Source: an uncultured Prevotellaceae bacterium
Lineage (GTDB): Bacteria; Bacteroidota; Bacteroidia; Bacteroidales; Bacteroidaceae
Reading direction: 5' to 3'
DNA: 64,000 nt
NCBI GenBank assembly: GCA_947168045.1
Contig: CAMVKN010000007.1
Span: 1 to 64,000, forward strand
The notes below the pieces were generated by a model. That model had not been told where the DNA came from. It saw only the letters and a program-made list of their open reading frames with translations, and ran no database searches. The translations under genes and the position numbers were made by a program. Position 1 is the first letter of the stretch, and each line of letters begins with the position of its first letter. Below, piece by piece: positions 24,335 to 32,430 of this stretch.

Positions 24335-25374
24335 TGATGTGTTTTGTTAAAGATGGCGTGTATGGGATTGAAAAGAGAAGCAATGGCATAGGTTGCTTTC
24401 TTTACTTTTTCGAAATGGTGCCGGAAGAAGCGGTACTTGAACAGCTTGTTCAATGGGTCGTATGTCCAAAGCTCGAAGCATGCCAGTACCAGTCGTCCGT
24501 GCTTCAGGCTGTGTTTGATCAGCTTGCCCCTCAACTTCTTGACTTTATTCCTCAAGTCCTCATTGCAGAGCTTCGATACGTCCAGCATCCTAATCAAGAA
24601 TGAGGTGATGTAGATAGTGTAGCCTACAGCGTGGGACTCGTTGAATGAATTCAGAAACTCTTCCATGATGACGATTTCGTGCGGAAGAATCTTAGGGGCC
24701 TGCAATGCGACGTCGTTCATGAACGACGCGGGGGTGTCTTCATAAATCAAGGTGATTTGTGGCACATAGACAAACTTCTTGACACAGGGATAGAGCTTCA
24801 TGGCCCACAGGTTGTCTTCGTGCATGAGGCCAGGTCTGAATGACAGGTTGTTCTTGACTATCAGTTCGCGCTTGATCAAGGAGTTCCATACTACGATGGG
24901 AATCTTCTCCCAGTAGAACGCTTTCAGCAGCTGGTCAGTGTTCATCACGGCAGGGCCCGTATAGTTGATGTATGGCTTGTTTTGTTTCTTGTAGAAATTG
25001 TTAGCCATGATCATGTCGGCATCAGGGTGCTCTGCCGCAGCTTCCAGCAATACTTGCATGCAGTTCTCTTTCAGGTCATCGTCGGAGTCAAGAAAGAAAA
25101 TGTATTTTCCCGTGGCGTGGTTCAAGCCATTGTTGCGCGTTGCAGCAACACCGCTGTTTTTATCGTTACGAAGAATCTTGAAGTCAATATTTCCATGATA
25201 GCTGTTTATCATGTCCTGTGCAATGGCTATGCTGTTGTCTGGCGAACAGTCATCAACCAATATACATTCAATGGGAGCTTCATGGAAAGTTTGGCGCATA
25301 ATAGATGCCACACATCTTTCAATGTATGCCTCAACCTTATAAACAGGAATGATGATGGATACAAGATAGTTCAT
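24331..25374 (-). CDS. Glycosyltransferase family 2
   Basis: A 347-residue GT-A enzyme: VSIIIPVYKVEAYIERCVAS, CILVDDCSPDNS, the metal-binding FFLDSDDDL, and a C-terminal helical extension. The ATGA overlap with the ATP-grasp gene suggests coupled translation. A -7 box (25403-25410) lies about 30 bp upstream, so a transcript may start here inside the larger set. Confidence 0.92.
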   Translation of the reverse strand: MNYLVSIIIPVYKVEAYIERCVASIMRQTFHEAPIECILVDDCSPDNSIAIAQDMINSYHGNIDFKILRNDKNSGVAATRNNGLNHATGKYIFFLDSDDDLKENCMQVLLEAAAEHPDADMIMANNFYKKQNKPYINYTGPAVMNTDQLLKAFYWEKIPIVVWNSLIKRELIVKNNLSFRPGLMHEDNLWAMKLYPCVKKFVYVPQITLIYEDTPASFMNDVALQAPKILPHEIVIMEEFLNSFNESHAVGYTIYITSFLIRMLDVSKLCNEDLRNKVKKLRGKLIKHSLKHGRLVLACFELWTYDPLNKLFKYRFFRHHFEKVKKATYAIASLFNPIHAIFNKTHQ

Positions 25375-25402
25375 GGTAAATCAGTTTTTGATATGGTGCG
25401 TG

Positions 25403-25410
25403 CAAAGATA
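25403..25410 (-). promoter_or_regulatory. -7 box before the GT2 gene ending at 25374
   Basis: TATCTTTG on the minus strand, 28 bp before the ATG. No convincing -33 element at the usual distance. Confidence 0.5.
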
Positions 25411-25429
25411 GCATTTTTTTAAAAGATAA

Positions 25430-26431
25430 TCAAACATTCAGTTTTTTTTCTGCATTTTTCTGCTGCCCAGTCATTGAGACCGGGTGAACGTTATCAACAT
25501 CCTTAAGCCATGTGTCATAGACGGCACTGACCTTCCCGTAGCTGTTGTCAAGGAAGTAGGTCTCTTTGCCTAAGAGCGCGGCAAGGATTAGTCCATGAAG
25601 TCTTGTCGTATAGATGGTCTTGTAGCCACTAATGAACTGTACGCCCCGTTTGGTCATCAGCTTGCGGTAGACGTGATAGTACATCTTGTCATAGAAAAGT
25701 TTTGTCATGCTTATTCTCATGAGGCGCCCTCCTAACCGGTGATGATAGAAGTCTTCCATCTTCTCTATGGCAGCTTCCTTGCGTGTCTTGGAAACCATGG
25801 TGGGCCAGTCGCTGATTTCCACTCCCTCAGGGAGGGAGATGCTCGTAGCTGCAAACTCTTTGTCCTCTCTCTTCAGGTACAGGCAGTCTTTGGTGGCAGG
25901 CTTGGCCCATTGTGCCAAGTAGTCAGGGCTGATGCCGAAGGCAAGGTCGGGCATGAGCAGCACTTCGTTGTGGAAATGCTGCTGGGCAAAGTCGTATGAG
26001 CGTTGGTCGCGCACGCAGATGGTGAGGTGCTTCAGTTGAGACAGAAGCTGTATGTCGTGGCTGAGCAGTTGTGGGTCGTTATAGTAGATGGTGTTTGGCA
26101 GGATGATGACCCTGCTGTCCTTGTTCAGACTTAGCTCCTGAAGCACATTGTTCCAGCCAAAGCGCCACACGTCGCCAAAGTAGCCGCCACCCTCGATGAG
26201 GATGGTGCGGCCAGGCTCCACTTTCTGCTTGGGGTAGTCGTTCCATCCGCACACCCCCTTGCACTTGTGAGGTGATTTCCTGAGAATGTCAAGCACCCCC
26301 TCCCATATCAGCGTATCGCCAATATTGGAATAGTAAGGCAGTCCGTACAAGACGTAGTCCTGGTCAATCAGCGAAAGAAGCTGTTGCTCCAGCTGCCGTT
26401 TCAGTTGTTGTGCTTTTTCTGTGGAATTCAT
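25430..26431 (-). CDS. Polysaccharide pyruvyl transferase family protein
   Basis: A 333-residue protein with the family's features: YYSNIGDTLIWEGVLDIL near the start, ILIEGGGYFGDVW, the middle IILPNTIYY, and the C-terminal TTRLHGLILAALLGK. Members add ketal-linked pyruvate to sugars of exopolysaccharides, using phosphoenolpyruvate. It overlaps the radical SAM gene by 4 bp. A C-terminal Lys/Asn tail follows the domain. Confidence 0.9.
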   Translation of the reverse strand: MNSTEKAQQLKRQLEQQLLSLIDQDYVLYGLPYYSNIGDTLIWEGVLDILRKSPHKCKGVCGWNDYPKQKVEPGRTILIEGGGYFGDVWRFGWNNVLQELSLNKDSRVIILPNTIYYNDPQLLSHDIQLLSQLKHLTICVRDQRSYDFAQQHFHNEVLLMPDLAFGISPDYLAQWAKPATKDCLYLKREDKEFAATSISLPEGVEISDWPTMVSKTRKEAAIEKMEDFYHHRLGGRLMRISMTKLFYDKMYYHVYRKLMTKRGVQFISGYKTIYTTRLHGLILAALLGKETYFLDNSYGKVSAVYDTWLKDVDNVHPVSMTGQQKNAEKKLNV

Positions 26432-27507
26432 TTTAGGTGTGACAGCTTTCTAAGTGCGCGTTGTTTATAATCATACATCCTGCCCTCTAACTGGCATAAC
26501 AGTTTGCCCGCACTCCCCAATACTTTGTTGCTGTTGGCAAGTTTGGTGTTGAAAAAGGTGAGGAGGTCGTCTTGTAGCCAATGAGAACCGTCCGCACGTC
26601 TGCGGTCTCTCAAGTCACCATATCCTGGCGTATCCAATTCTGGGATGAGTCCTGCGCTCAGCAATGCATGTCCATTATAGCAGTGTGCAGTCCTGCACTT
26701 GCAGATAGGCAGCGACGGAAAAGGTTTCTCAGGGTTGGCAAAGACATTGTCAAGCTTCATGCCGATATAGCACTGACGGCAATCGCCTGTTGACAGGTCG
26801 ACGAAAAGGCTCCAGCCGCCTGCATAGCAAAACTCGTTTCGCTTCACCCCGAACAGTTTTTTCTTGAACTCCCAGAAACTGGAGCCGAACTGAGACCATG
26901 TCTTGTCATACTCTTCCATGGACAGTTTCGTCAGATAGGAAATGTCCGAGCTTCTGTCGTCTCTTGCAATTGAAAGATGAGGAAGTGCCCCGAAGTGCTC
27001 CATGGAGAATGCCTTGACTTCTTCGATATAAGGAATCAGTTCGTCAGTGGGGGTGATTTCAATGTTGGCTGAAGCACCATGCGCCCATATCTTCTTCACA
27101 TTGTCAGCAAAGCGGTCCAGCAATCCTTTCTTCTTCAATTCGAGATAGTGGAAGGAACACTTAAACTCTACATGGCTTAAGAGAGACTGGTCCCATGTGA
27201 GGATTTTGTCAATCATTTTGTTCACTGTCAGGTTGGTCACTATTTCCGCATAGTGACCTTCTTGTACCAGTGCCTTGACGTAGAGGTCGATATCTTTGGT
27301 AAGCAGTGTCTCGCCGTCAGCACAGAAATTCATAAAGCATGGTCCGCCTGTACGTTTCAGGCTCATGGCTTTTGCCACTTCTTCTGGGCTGAATCTCATT
27401 TGTGGCTGTACACCCTGGTAATGCTCTTCCCGTTGCGCCAGATAGCAGTAGTGGCAACGGAAATTGCATATTGACATGGGTATGCTGAATAATATGACCT
27501 TTTTCAT
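26428..27507 (-). CDS. Radical SAM protein with C-terminal Cys cluster
   Basis: A 359-residue protein. Cys14, Cys18 and Cys21 (CNFRCHYC) form the CxxxCxxC that binds the SAM-cleaving 4Fe-4S cluster. NFCADGETLL replaces the usual GGE-type motif. A late Cys-rich part (CYAGG, CRQC, CKC, C in about 225-275) looks like a SPASM/twitch-type auxiliary cluster. It is coupled to the pyruvyl transferase and sits among glycosyltransferases. Substrate unknown; SPASM proteins often modify peptides, so a peptide or aminosugar target is possible. Confidence 0.85.
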   Translation of the reverse strand: MKKVILFSIPMSICNFRCHYCYLAQREEHYQGVQPQMRFSPEEVAKAMSLKRTGGPCFMNFCADGETLLTKDIDLYVKALVQEGHYAEIVTNLTVNKMIDKILTWDQSLLSHVEFKCSFHYLELKKKGLLDRFADNVKKIWAHGASANIEITPTDELIPYIEEVKAFSMEHFGALPHLSIARDDRSSDISYLTKLSMEEYDKTWSQFGSSFWEFKKKLFGVKRNEFCYAGGWSLFVDLSTGDCRQCYIGMKLDNVFANPEKPFPSLPICKCRTAHCYNGHALLSAGLIPELDTPGYGDLRDRRRADGSHWLQDDLLTFFNTKLANSNKVLGSAGKLLCQLEGRMYDYKQRALRKLSHLK

Positions 27508-27533
27508 TAAGTATGGTGGTTGTTAAAAAGTGA

Positions 27534-28520
27534 CTATCTTGTGATGCGCCAGTATTTGTAGCGCTCGCCTAAGCTGGGGGGTAGAAAATAGTGAAGCTCC
27601 TGTAGGTGGCTTCTAAGGTTCCACCTCTTGACCCGTAGCCGGTAGTGCCAGGGGAACTGAGTGCTCTTCCGCAATGTCAGGTACGTCTTGCGGAAGGCCT
27701 CCCTGTCGGCCTTTTCATAGTGAAGAATCTCCTCAATGAACTTCTGTATGATTTGATAGGCCGGCGCCGAGACGATGGCATGCTCCTTGAGAAACGAGGC
27801 CATCTCTCCGACGATGGTCACCTTTGCCGCTATTTTCTTCCACAGGTTCTTGTTGCTGTCAGCAGTAATGCTTTGCTCCCTAATCATGTAGTGGTAGACA
27901 GGGTGGTTGACAATGCGTAATGACTTGGCAGTGCAGGCCACCTGAAAGCACCACAGCTCGTCCTCATGGATGATGCCTTCCTTGAAAAGGAGGTGGTTCT
28001 GGCGGATGAAGGAAGTGCTGAGCAGCTTGGCAGGTGCAATCATGTTCCATCCCGTCTTGTAGTGACTGATGATGTCAGCGCCGCGCAGCACCGTGCCGTC
28101 ATCCAGCTTTAGGCGGAGGTATTCGTGGAGGTCGTCATTGCCGATGATGGCCGTGTCGCCCACGACGAGGTCGAAGTACGCTTCGGCGAGAGGCTTTTCC
28201 AGCAGCTCAATGCAGTCAGGCGTCAGCTCGTCGTCACTGTCGACGAAGAGCAGATAGTCGCCACTGGCAGCTTCGACGCCCGTGTTCCTCGCAGCAGAAA
28301 GACCACGGTTGTGAGGATGGTGCAGCACCTGAAAGCGGATGGGGCCTTCATAGCCGGCTATCATCCGCTCGGCAATGTCGATGCTGTCATCCTTTCCGCA
28401 GTCGTCGACCAATATGCACTCCACGGGACCAGTGTATGTCTGAGCCATGATGCTTTGCAGGCATGCCTCAACATATTTCTCTACATTGTAGATGGGAACG
28501 ATGATGGAAATGGTGGTCAT
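27534..28520 (-). CDS. Glycosyltransferase family 2
   Basis: A 328-residue GT-A enzyme: ISIIVPIYNVEKYVEACLQS, CILVDDCGKDDSIDIAERMI, LLFVDSDDELTPDCIE and the later IHEDELW. It is clearly related to the GT2 genes on either side, suggesting duplication within the locus. It follows the next upstream GT2 by 3 bp. Specificity unknown. Confidence 0.92.
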   Translation of the reverse strand: MTTISIIVPIYNVEKYVEACLQSIMAQTYTGPVECILVDDCGKDDSIDIAERMIAGYEGPIRFQVLHHPHNRGLSAARNTGVEAASGDYLLFVDSDDELTPDCIELLEKPLAEAYFDLVVGDTAIIGNDDLHEYLRLKLDDGTVLRGADIISHYKTGWNMIAPAKLLSTSFIRQNHLLFKEGIIHEDELWCFQVACTAKSLRIVNHPVYHYMIREQSITADSNKNLWKKIAAKVTIVGEMASFLKEHAIVSAPAYQIIQKFIEEILHYEKADREAFRKTYLTLRKSTQFPWHYRLRVKRWNLRSHLQELHYFLPPSLGERYKYWRITR

Positions 28521-28523
28521 GGC

Positions 28524-29474
28524 TCAGGCAAATTTGCAGATGATTTTCAGTAGCGTGGTACACCTGTGCTCAGCAAGCATGAACAGCAGGCGCTGCTTTG
28601 CGTTATAGTGGTACGCCTTGTAACAATGGCTCGACTCAGGGAAGGTGTTGACATACTTGTCAATGTCGCGTATGTTCTTGTTGATGAGGAAGTGCTGCTT
28701 GCTGGTGAACATCAGCTGCAGGGCCTGCTCACGGTATTTCTCATAGATGCCCTTCTCCTTGAGGAAGCCGACGATGTGGTCGACCGCCACCAGGAAGACA
28801 TTGCGGAAGGCGGCTTGCCGGGTGATGCTCTGGTTGTTGTCCAGACGGTAGTGGTAGAGCGGCTTGGCCGTCTCGGCAATCTTGTTCGTGTAATAATACA
28901 GCTTGACGGTCAGCATGATGTCCTCCGGGCCGTTGATGCCATTGACAAACGACAGGTTGTGCTCAGCAAACAGCTGGCGGCGTATCAGCAGCAGCCACAT
29001 GGCGTTCATCCCGTTCTTGCCGCGCAGACACTGGCCCAGGTAGCCGTCCTCGTCCATCTCAGTGCTGCGGATGACGGGGGTGGAGGTGCCACCCACATAT
29101 TCGAAATAGTTGCAGCGGACGATGTCGGCATCGTTCTCAATGGCCGTGGCGACAAGCGTCTCAATGGTGTCAGGCTCTATGAAGTCGTCGCTGTCAACAT
29201 AGTAGACATAGTCGCCCGTTGCTGTGTCCAGCAGCACGTTGCGTGTATAGGCTATGCCGCTGTTCCTCTCGTTCTCAACGATGACCACCTGGCCCTGGCG
29301 CTGCGGATAGTCCTGCATGACCTGTCGCACCACGTCCATGCTGCCGTCGGGCGTGGCGTCGTTCACCAGCACATATTCAATGTCCTCGTAGGTCTGTCCG
29401 AACACAGAGCGCAGGCATTGCGCAATGTATTTCTCGGCTTTATAGACTGGAATGAGAATAGATACTTTTTTCAT
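28524..29474 (-). CDS. Glycosyltransferase family 2
   Basis: A 316-residue GT-A enzyme starting MKKVSILIPVYKAEKYIAQ, with VLVNDATPDGS, VYYVDSDDFIEPDTIE and GINGPEDIMLTVK. An open frame continues 36 codons upstream, but that part is translated from the 67-bp repeat and 7-bp array at 29.48-29.56 kb. I therefore place the start at the ATG 29472-29474. The next gene upstream is 169 bp away, across repeats. Confidence 0.92.
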   Translation of the reverse strand: MKKVSILIPVYKAEKYIAQCLRSVFGQTYEDIEYVLVNDATPDGSMDVVRQVMQDYPQRQGQVVIVENERNSGIAYTRNVLLDTATGDYVYYVDSDDFIEPDTIETLVATAIENDADIVRCNYFEYVGGTSTPVIRSTEMDEDGYLGQCLRGKNGMNAMWLLLIRRQLFAEHNLSFVNGINGPEDIMLTVKLYYYTNKIAETAKPLYHYRLDNNQSITRQAAFRNVFLVAVDHIVGFLKEKGIYEKYREQALQLMFTSKQHFLINKNIRDIDKYVNTFPESSHCYKAYHYNAKQRLLFMLAEHRCTTLLKIICKFA

Positions 29475-29483
29475 CTTTTTTGA

Positions 29484-29550
29484 TTTGAGATTTGAGGTTT
29501 CTTCGACGAGCGAAGCGGCAGAGCCGAGCGGAGATTTGAGGTTTGAGATT
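29484..29550. repeat. 67-bp exact repeat, copy 1
   Basis: Identical over 67 bp to 40282-40348. The core TTCGACGAGCGAAGCGGCAG and GAGCCGAGCG is bordered on both sides by GATTTGAGGTTT heptamer-type sequence. It lies directly upstream of a GT2 gene here, and upstream of the ABC permease gene in copy 2. Confidence 0.95.
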
Positions 29551-29613
29551 AACAGTCCGCCCAGTAGTAAAACTACCAGCAACAGGAATTTTTGTCGTAG
29601 AAAAACTATTCAT

Positions 29614-29645
29614 AAATCTCAATTCTCAATTCTCAAATCTCAATT
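29614..29645. repeat. 7-bp array (TCTCAAA/TCTCAAT) at a stop codon
   Basis: Four or five heptamers of type CTCAATT/CTCAAAT, ending on the TAA stop of the DUF6625-like gene. The same class occurs at 39344-39377, 40252-40349, 40428-40446 and 57211-57242. Confidence 0.85.
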
Positions 29646-30576
29646 ATTTATAGTGGCTGAGATTGAACTTCCAAAGCAGATAGTCGTGGGCCTGATAGTA
29701 CCAGGTCCTGATGCGGCGTTTGCGGCAGTACCACTGTATACGTAGTTTAGTGAAGCGGAGCGGATAGTCTTTCATTCCATCGGGGGTGATGATGAAATGA
29801 CTGTAGTCCGTCACCGTGTCTTTCATGTAGCCGCGGTGTTGAAAGTGGGCATACATCGTCTCCTCTTTCAGCAGCTGCCCCTTGGCGTACTTTATCCTGA
29901 AGAGCTTGCCCCCCTGGTGCTCGAAGACGAACTGCTTCCAGCCGCTAATCCAGCTCCAGAAGTGGAACGACCGCTTGGGAAAGGCAATGTTGTCAAAGTG
30001 CTCCTCAGTCCAGCAGTCCTCGGGGCGGCACTCCTTCCACTTGTCGCCAAAGCCCTTATGCCGGTATTCGTCATAAAAGCAAGTCTTGTTTGTGGCAAAC
30101 ACATCTTTGCAGGACTGGTAACCCTCTATCTCCTTCATGAAATACATGTTGGCGTCTTCATCGTTGTGGTAGAGTGTGAAGTGGCCCCAGCCAGAAATCA
30201 TCTTATGGTGAGCGAGCACCTCGTCAGTGATGAAATGGCGAATGTCGCCATACACCACATCCAGGTCGCCCCATCCCCAGAAGTCGTAGCCCTTGACATA
30301 GTCGGCCAGGATGTAGGCAAAGGCAGGGCGGTAGTCGCAAATCTTGTACGGGCGGTCCAGCACGACGGGGAAGTCGAACTTCCGCTCCACTAAATGCTGG
30401 AAGTCGCTGAACGCCATTTTGTGCACGATGATGTTCTGCGCCGGCTCCACGTCGCAGTCGGTGAAGAACACAAAGTCAATGTCGGCATTGTCGAATGCCG
30501 ACCTGCGCCACGCCTTGAATTGTGGAGGCAGGGTGCCGAAGTAGGGGAAGAGAACCGCTATGCGCACACTATTCAC
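29644..30576 (-). CDS. DUF6625-like putative glycosyltransferase (paralogue 1)
   Basis: A 310-residue protein: IAVLFPYFGTLPPQFKAW, FVFFTDCDVEPAQNI, RPYKICDYRPAFAYIL, then FWGWGDLDVVYGDIR with a DxD-type motif, and ECRPEDCWTEEHF. The pattern is that of the DUF6625 family in capsule loci, probably a GT-A transferase. It is about 50% identical by eye to the plus-strand gene at 34828. The start is GTG within a 7-bp repeat array (alternative GTG nine bases later), so the repeat seems to supply the start codon. Confidence 0.8.
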   Translation of the reverse strand: MNSVRIAVLFPYFGTLPPQFKAWRRSAFDNADIDFVFFTDCDVEPAQNIIVHKMAFSDFQHLVERKFDFPVVLDRPYKICDYRPAFAYILADYVKGYDFWGWGDLDVVYGDIRHFITDEVLAHHKMISGWGHFTLYHNDEDANMYFMKEIEGYQSCKDVFATNKTCFYDEYRHKGFGDKWKECRPEDCWTEEHFDNIAFPKRSFHFWSWISGWKQFVFEHQGGKLFRIKYAKGQLLKEETMYAHFQHRGYMKDTVTDYSHFIITPDGMKDYPLRFTKLRIQWYCRKRRIRTWYYQAHDYLLWKFNLSHYK

Positions 30577-30637
30577 TATTTACTGTTCATTATTCACTAT
30601 TCACTATTCACTATTCACTGTTCACCATTCACTATCC
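30568..30637. repeat. 7-bp array (TATTCAC / GTGAATA)
   Basis: About nine heptamers fill the space between two glycosyltransferase genes. The upstream gene's last codons and TGA stop (30622-30624) and the downstream gene's GTG start (30574-30576) both lie inside it. Confidence 0.9.
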
Positions 30638-31605
30638 AGCCCCAGCAGGGTGTTAAACTCTTCGTTGAACATGCCATAGTAGGAGTTCTCCACGTAGGGC
30701 GCTTTCCAGCAGTTGTGCCAGTGGTAAGCGTATGCGTTGGGGAAGAAGTCCTTGTAGGACTGGCAGCAGGGCTTGAGCCCCTCGTCGAAGGGCTTGAAGA
30801 AGTCTGGGAAATCCTTCATGGGTGCATCCTGGGTGGCAAACCACATGGGGTCGAATACGTATGCGGGATAGACGGTGAGGTCCTTCAGCGCCTTGTCGGC
30901 ATACTCAAAGATAATCCACGGCTGGGTGGTCTTTCGCTTGACGGCCTTCCTGGCAATGGCTTTCATCACCTCAGAGCCCTTGTTCATAAACAAGATGGCA
31001 TTGTTGGCAAAAGGCTGATTCTCCCAGCAGTAGCAGAAGTCCTGGTGCAGGAAGCGCGACAGGTCCTTCAGGAACAGCACGTCGAGGTCGAAATAGAATC
31101 CGCCCCATTTGTAGAGCGCTATCAGACGGAAGTCGTCGGCCACAAAAGGCAGCTGCTTCTTCGCCTTGATGAGCCATCTGATTTTCTCAAACGGCGTGCC
31201 CGCAATCTCCTTGTCAAAGTCCCAGAGGTAGAGCTCTATTTGCGGGAACTTCGCCATCAGCTTCTTCATCTCTTCGTTGGCGGCGGCAGCCTGCAGGTCG
31301 TGCTCATAGTCGAAGCAGATGATGAACTTATACTGATAGTGCTGCGTGGCCAGGAAGGACTTGATGCTGAAGATGCACTTGTCGAGCAATGGGCCATGCC
31401 AGAACGAGAAGGCGTTGATGGCAGTAGTGATGGGTTTGTCAGGGAAGTCACAGGCTTCATCGTATGCAAATGGAACCTTCGACTTATAGAACGATTCGTC
31501 TTTAGCCAAATGCCAGTTGTTGATGCTTGGGAACAAGTAACCCAGTCTCATGCGGTTCTTCTTCCAGTAGTAGCGTAAACGGTATTTCTCGAAAAATTCT
31601 AACAT
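30622..31605 (-). CDS. Glycosyltransferase family 32-like (DXD sugar transferase)
   Basis: A 327-residue protein with the GT32/Gly_transf_sug signature: KIRWLIKAKKQLPFVADDFR, then ALYKWGGFYFDLDVLFLKDL, where DLD is the metal-binding DxD. The C-terminus has YAYHWHNCWKA. The family transfers hexoses in capsule and glycan synthesis. The final residues DSEW and the stop are read from the 7-bp array. It is preceded by a GT2 gene 14 bp away. Confidence 0.88.
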   Translation of the reverse strand: MLEFFEKYRLRYYWKKNRMRLGYLFPSINNWHLAKDESFYKSKVPFAYDEACDFPDKPITTAINAFSFWHGPLLDKCIFSIKSFLATQHYQYKFIICFDYEHDLQAAAANEEMKKLMAKFPQIELYLWDFDKEIAGTPFEKIRWLIKAKKQLPFVADDFRLIALYKWGGFYFDLDVLFLKDLSRFLHQDFCYCWENQPFANNAILFMNKGSEVMKAIARKAVKRKTTQPWIIFEYADKALKDLTVYPAYVFDPMWFATQDAPMKDFPDFFKPFDEGLKPCCQSYKDFFPNAYAYHWHNCWKAPYVENSYYGMFNEEFNTLLGLDSEW

Positions 31606-31619
31606 AGTGGTAGGTTTTA

Positions 31620-32420
31620 TTATTGATAGAGTCTGTTAAGTATCTTAATGCAGTAAATGAGCCATTTACGGCTCTTGGCATTCTCAAGCACTTTGAAGAG
31701 CTTGAACATCGTCCATTTGTCCAGCTTGTAGAGCGTCTCATAGTCCTTGATGGCTCCTGGCGGCAGCACCTCGCTGACCACTTGCCGGTGCTCAGCCAGC
31801 CGGCGGTCGTTCTGTGCATTGCTGATGCCGTCAGGCTCGCGGCGGCAGACGATGACGTCAGTGTAGCGCACCGAACATTCGTTGACACATATCTGGTGGA
31901 TGTAGAATTTCAGGTCGGCAGCTATGCGCAGCGACTCGTCGTAGGGCATGTCCCTGAACAGCTCGCGCCTGAAGAACGTGCTCTGGTGCGGCAGCGTGTG
32001 GTGGACAAAGTTCAGCATCGTCAGCCGTGGTGGCAGGATGGTGGTGAAGCCCTGCTGCGTCTCAGCGTTGTAGTGATAGTCGTGCCCCACAATCAGGTCC
32101 TCGGTCAGCCCCAGCGCCGCTATGCTTTCCAGCACGTGGCTGTCGTAGAAACAGTCGCCCGAGTTCATGAAGTTCAGGTAGTCGCCCTTGGCCCGCGCTA
32201 TGCCCTTGTTCATGGCCTGATAGACCCCCTTGTCAGGCTCCGACACCCAGTAGTCGATGTGGTCAGCGAACTGCCGGATGACCTCAAGGCTGCCATCTGT
32301 CGAGCCCCCATCGATGACAATATACTCGAAGTCCTTGAACGACTGGCTGACCACGCTCTCAATGGTCTTCAGCAGCCCCTCGCGGTTGTTATAGTTCACG
32401 GTGATGACAGAGTATTTCAT
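31620..32420 (-). CDS. Glycosyltransferase family 2 (WcaA-like)
   Basis: A 266-residue GT-A enzyme: YSVITVNYNNREGLLKTIES, YIVIDGGSTDGSLEVI, VSEPDKGVYQAMNKGIARA and FMNSGDCFYDS. It belongs to the branch typical of colanic-acid-type transferases. The open frame begins 11 codons earlier, overlapping the AAA gene's end; the family start is MKYSVITVNYN. Confidence 0.92.
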   Translation of the reverse strand: MKYSVITVNYNNREGLLKTIESVVSQSFKDFEYIVIDGGSTDGSLEVIRQFADHIDYWVSEPDKGVYQAMNKGIARAKGDYLNFMNSGDCFYDSHVLESIAALGLTEDLIVGHDYHYNAETQQGFTTILPPRLTMLNFVHHTLPHQSTFFRRELFRDMPYDESLRIAADLKFYIHQICVNECSVRYTDVIVCRREPDGISNAQNDRRLAEHRQVVSEVLPPGAIKDYETLYKLDKWTMFKLFKVLENAKSRKWLIYCIKILNRLYQ

Positions 32421-32430
32421 GCGTGCCTCG

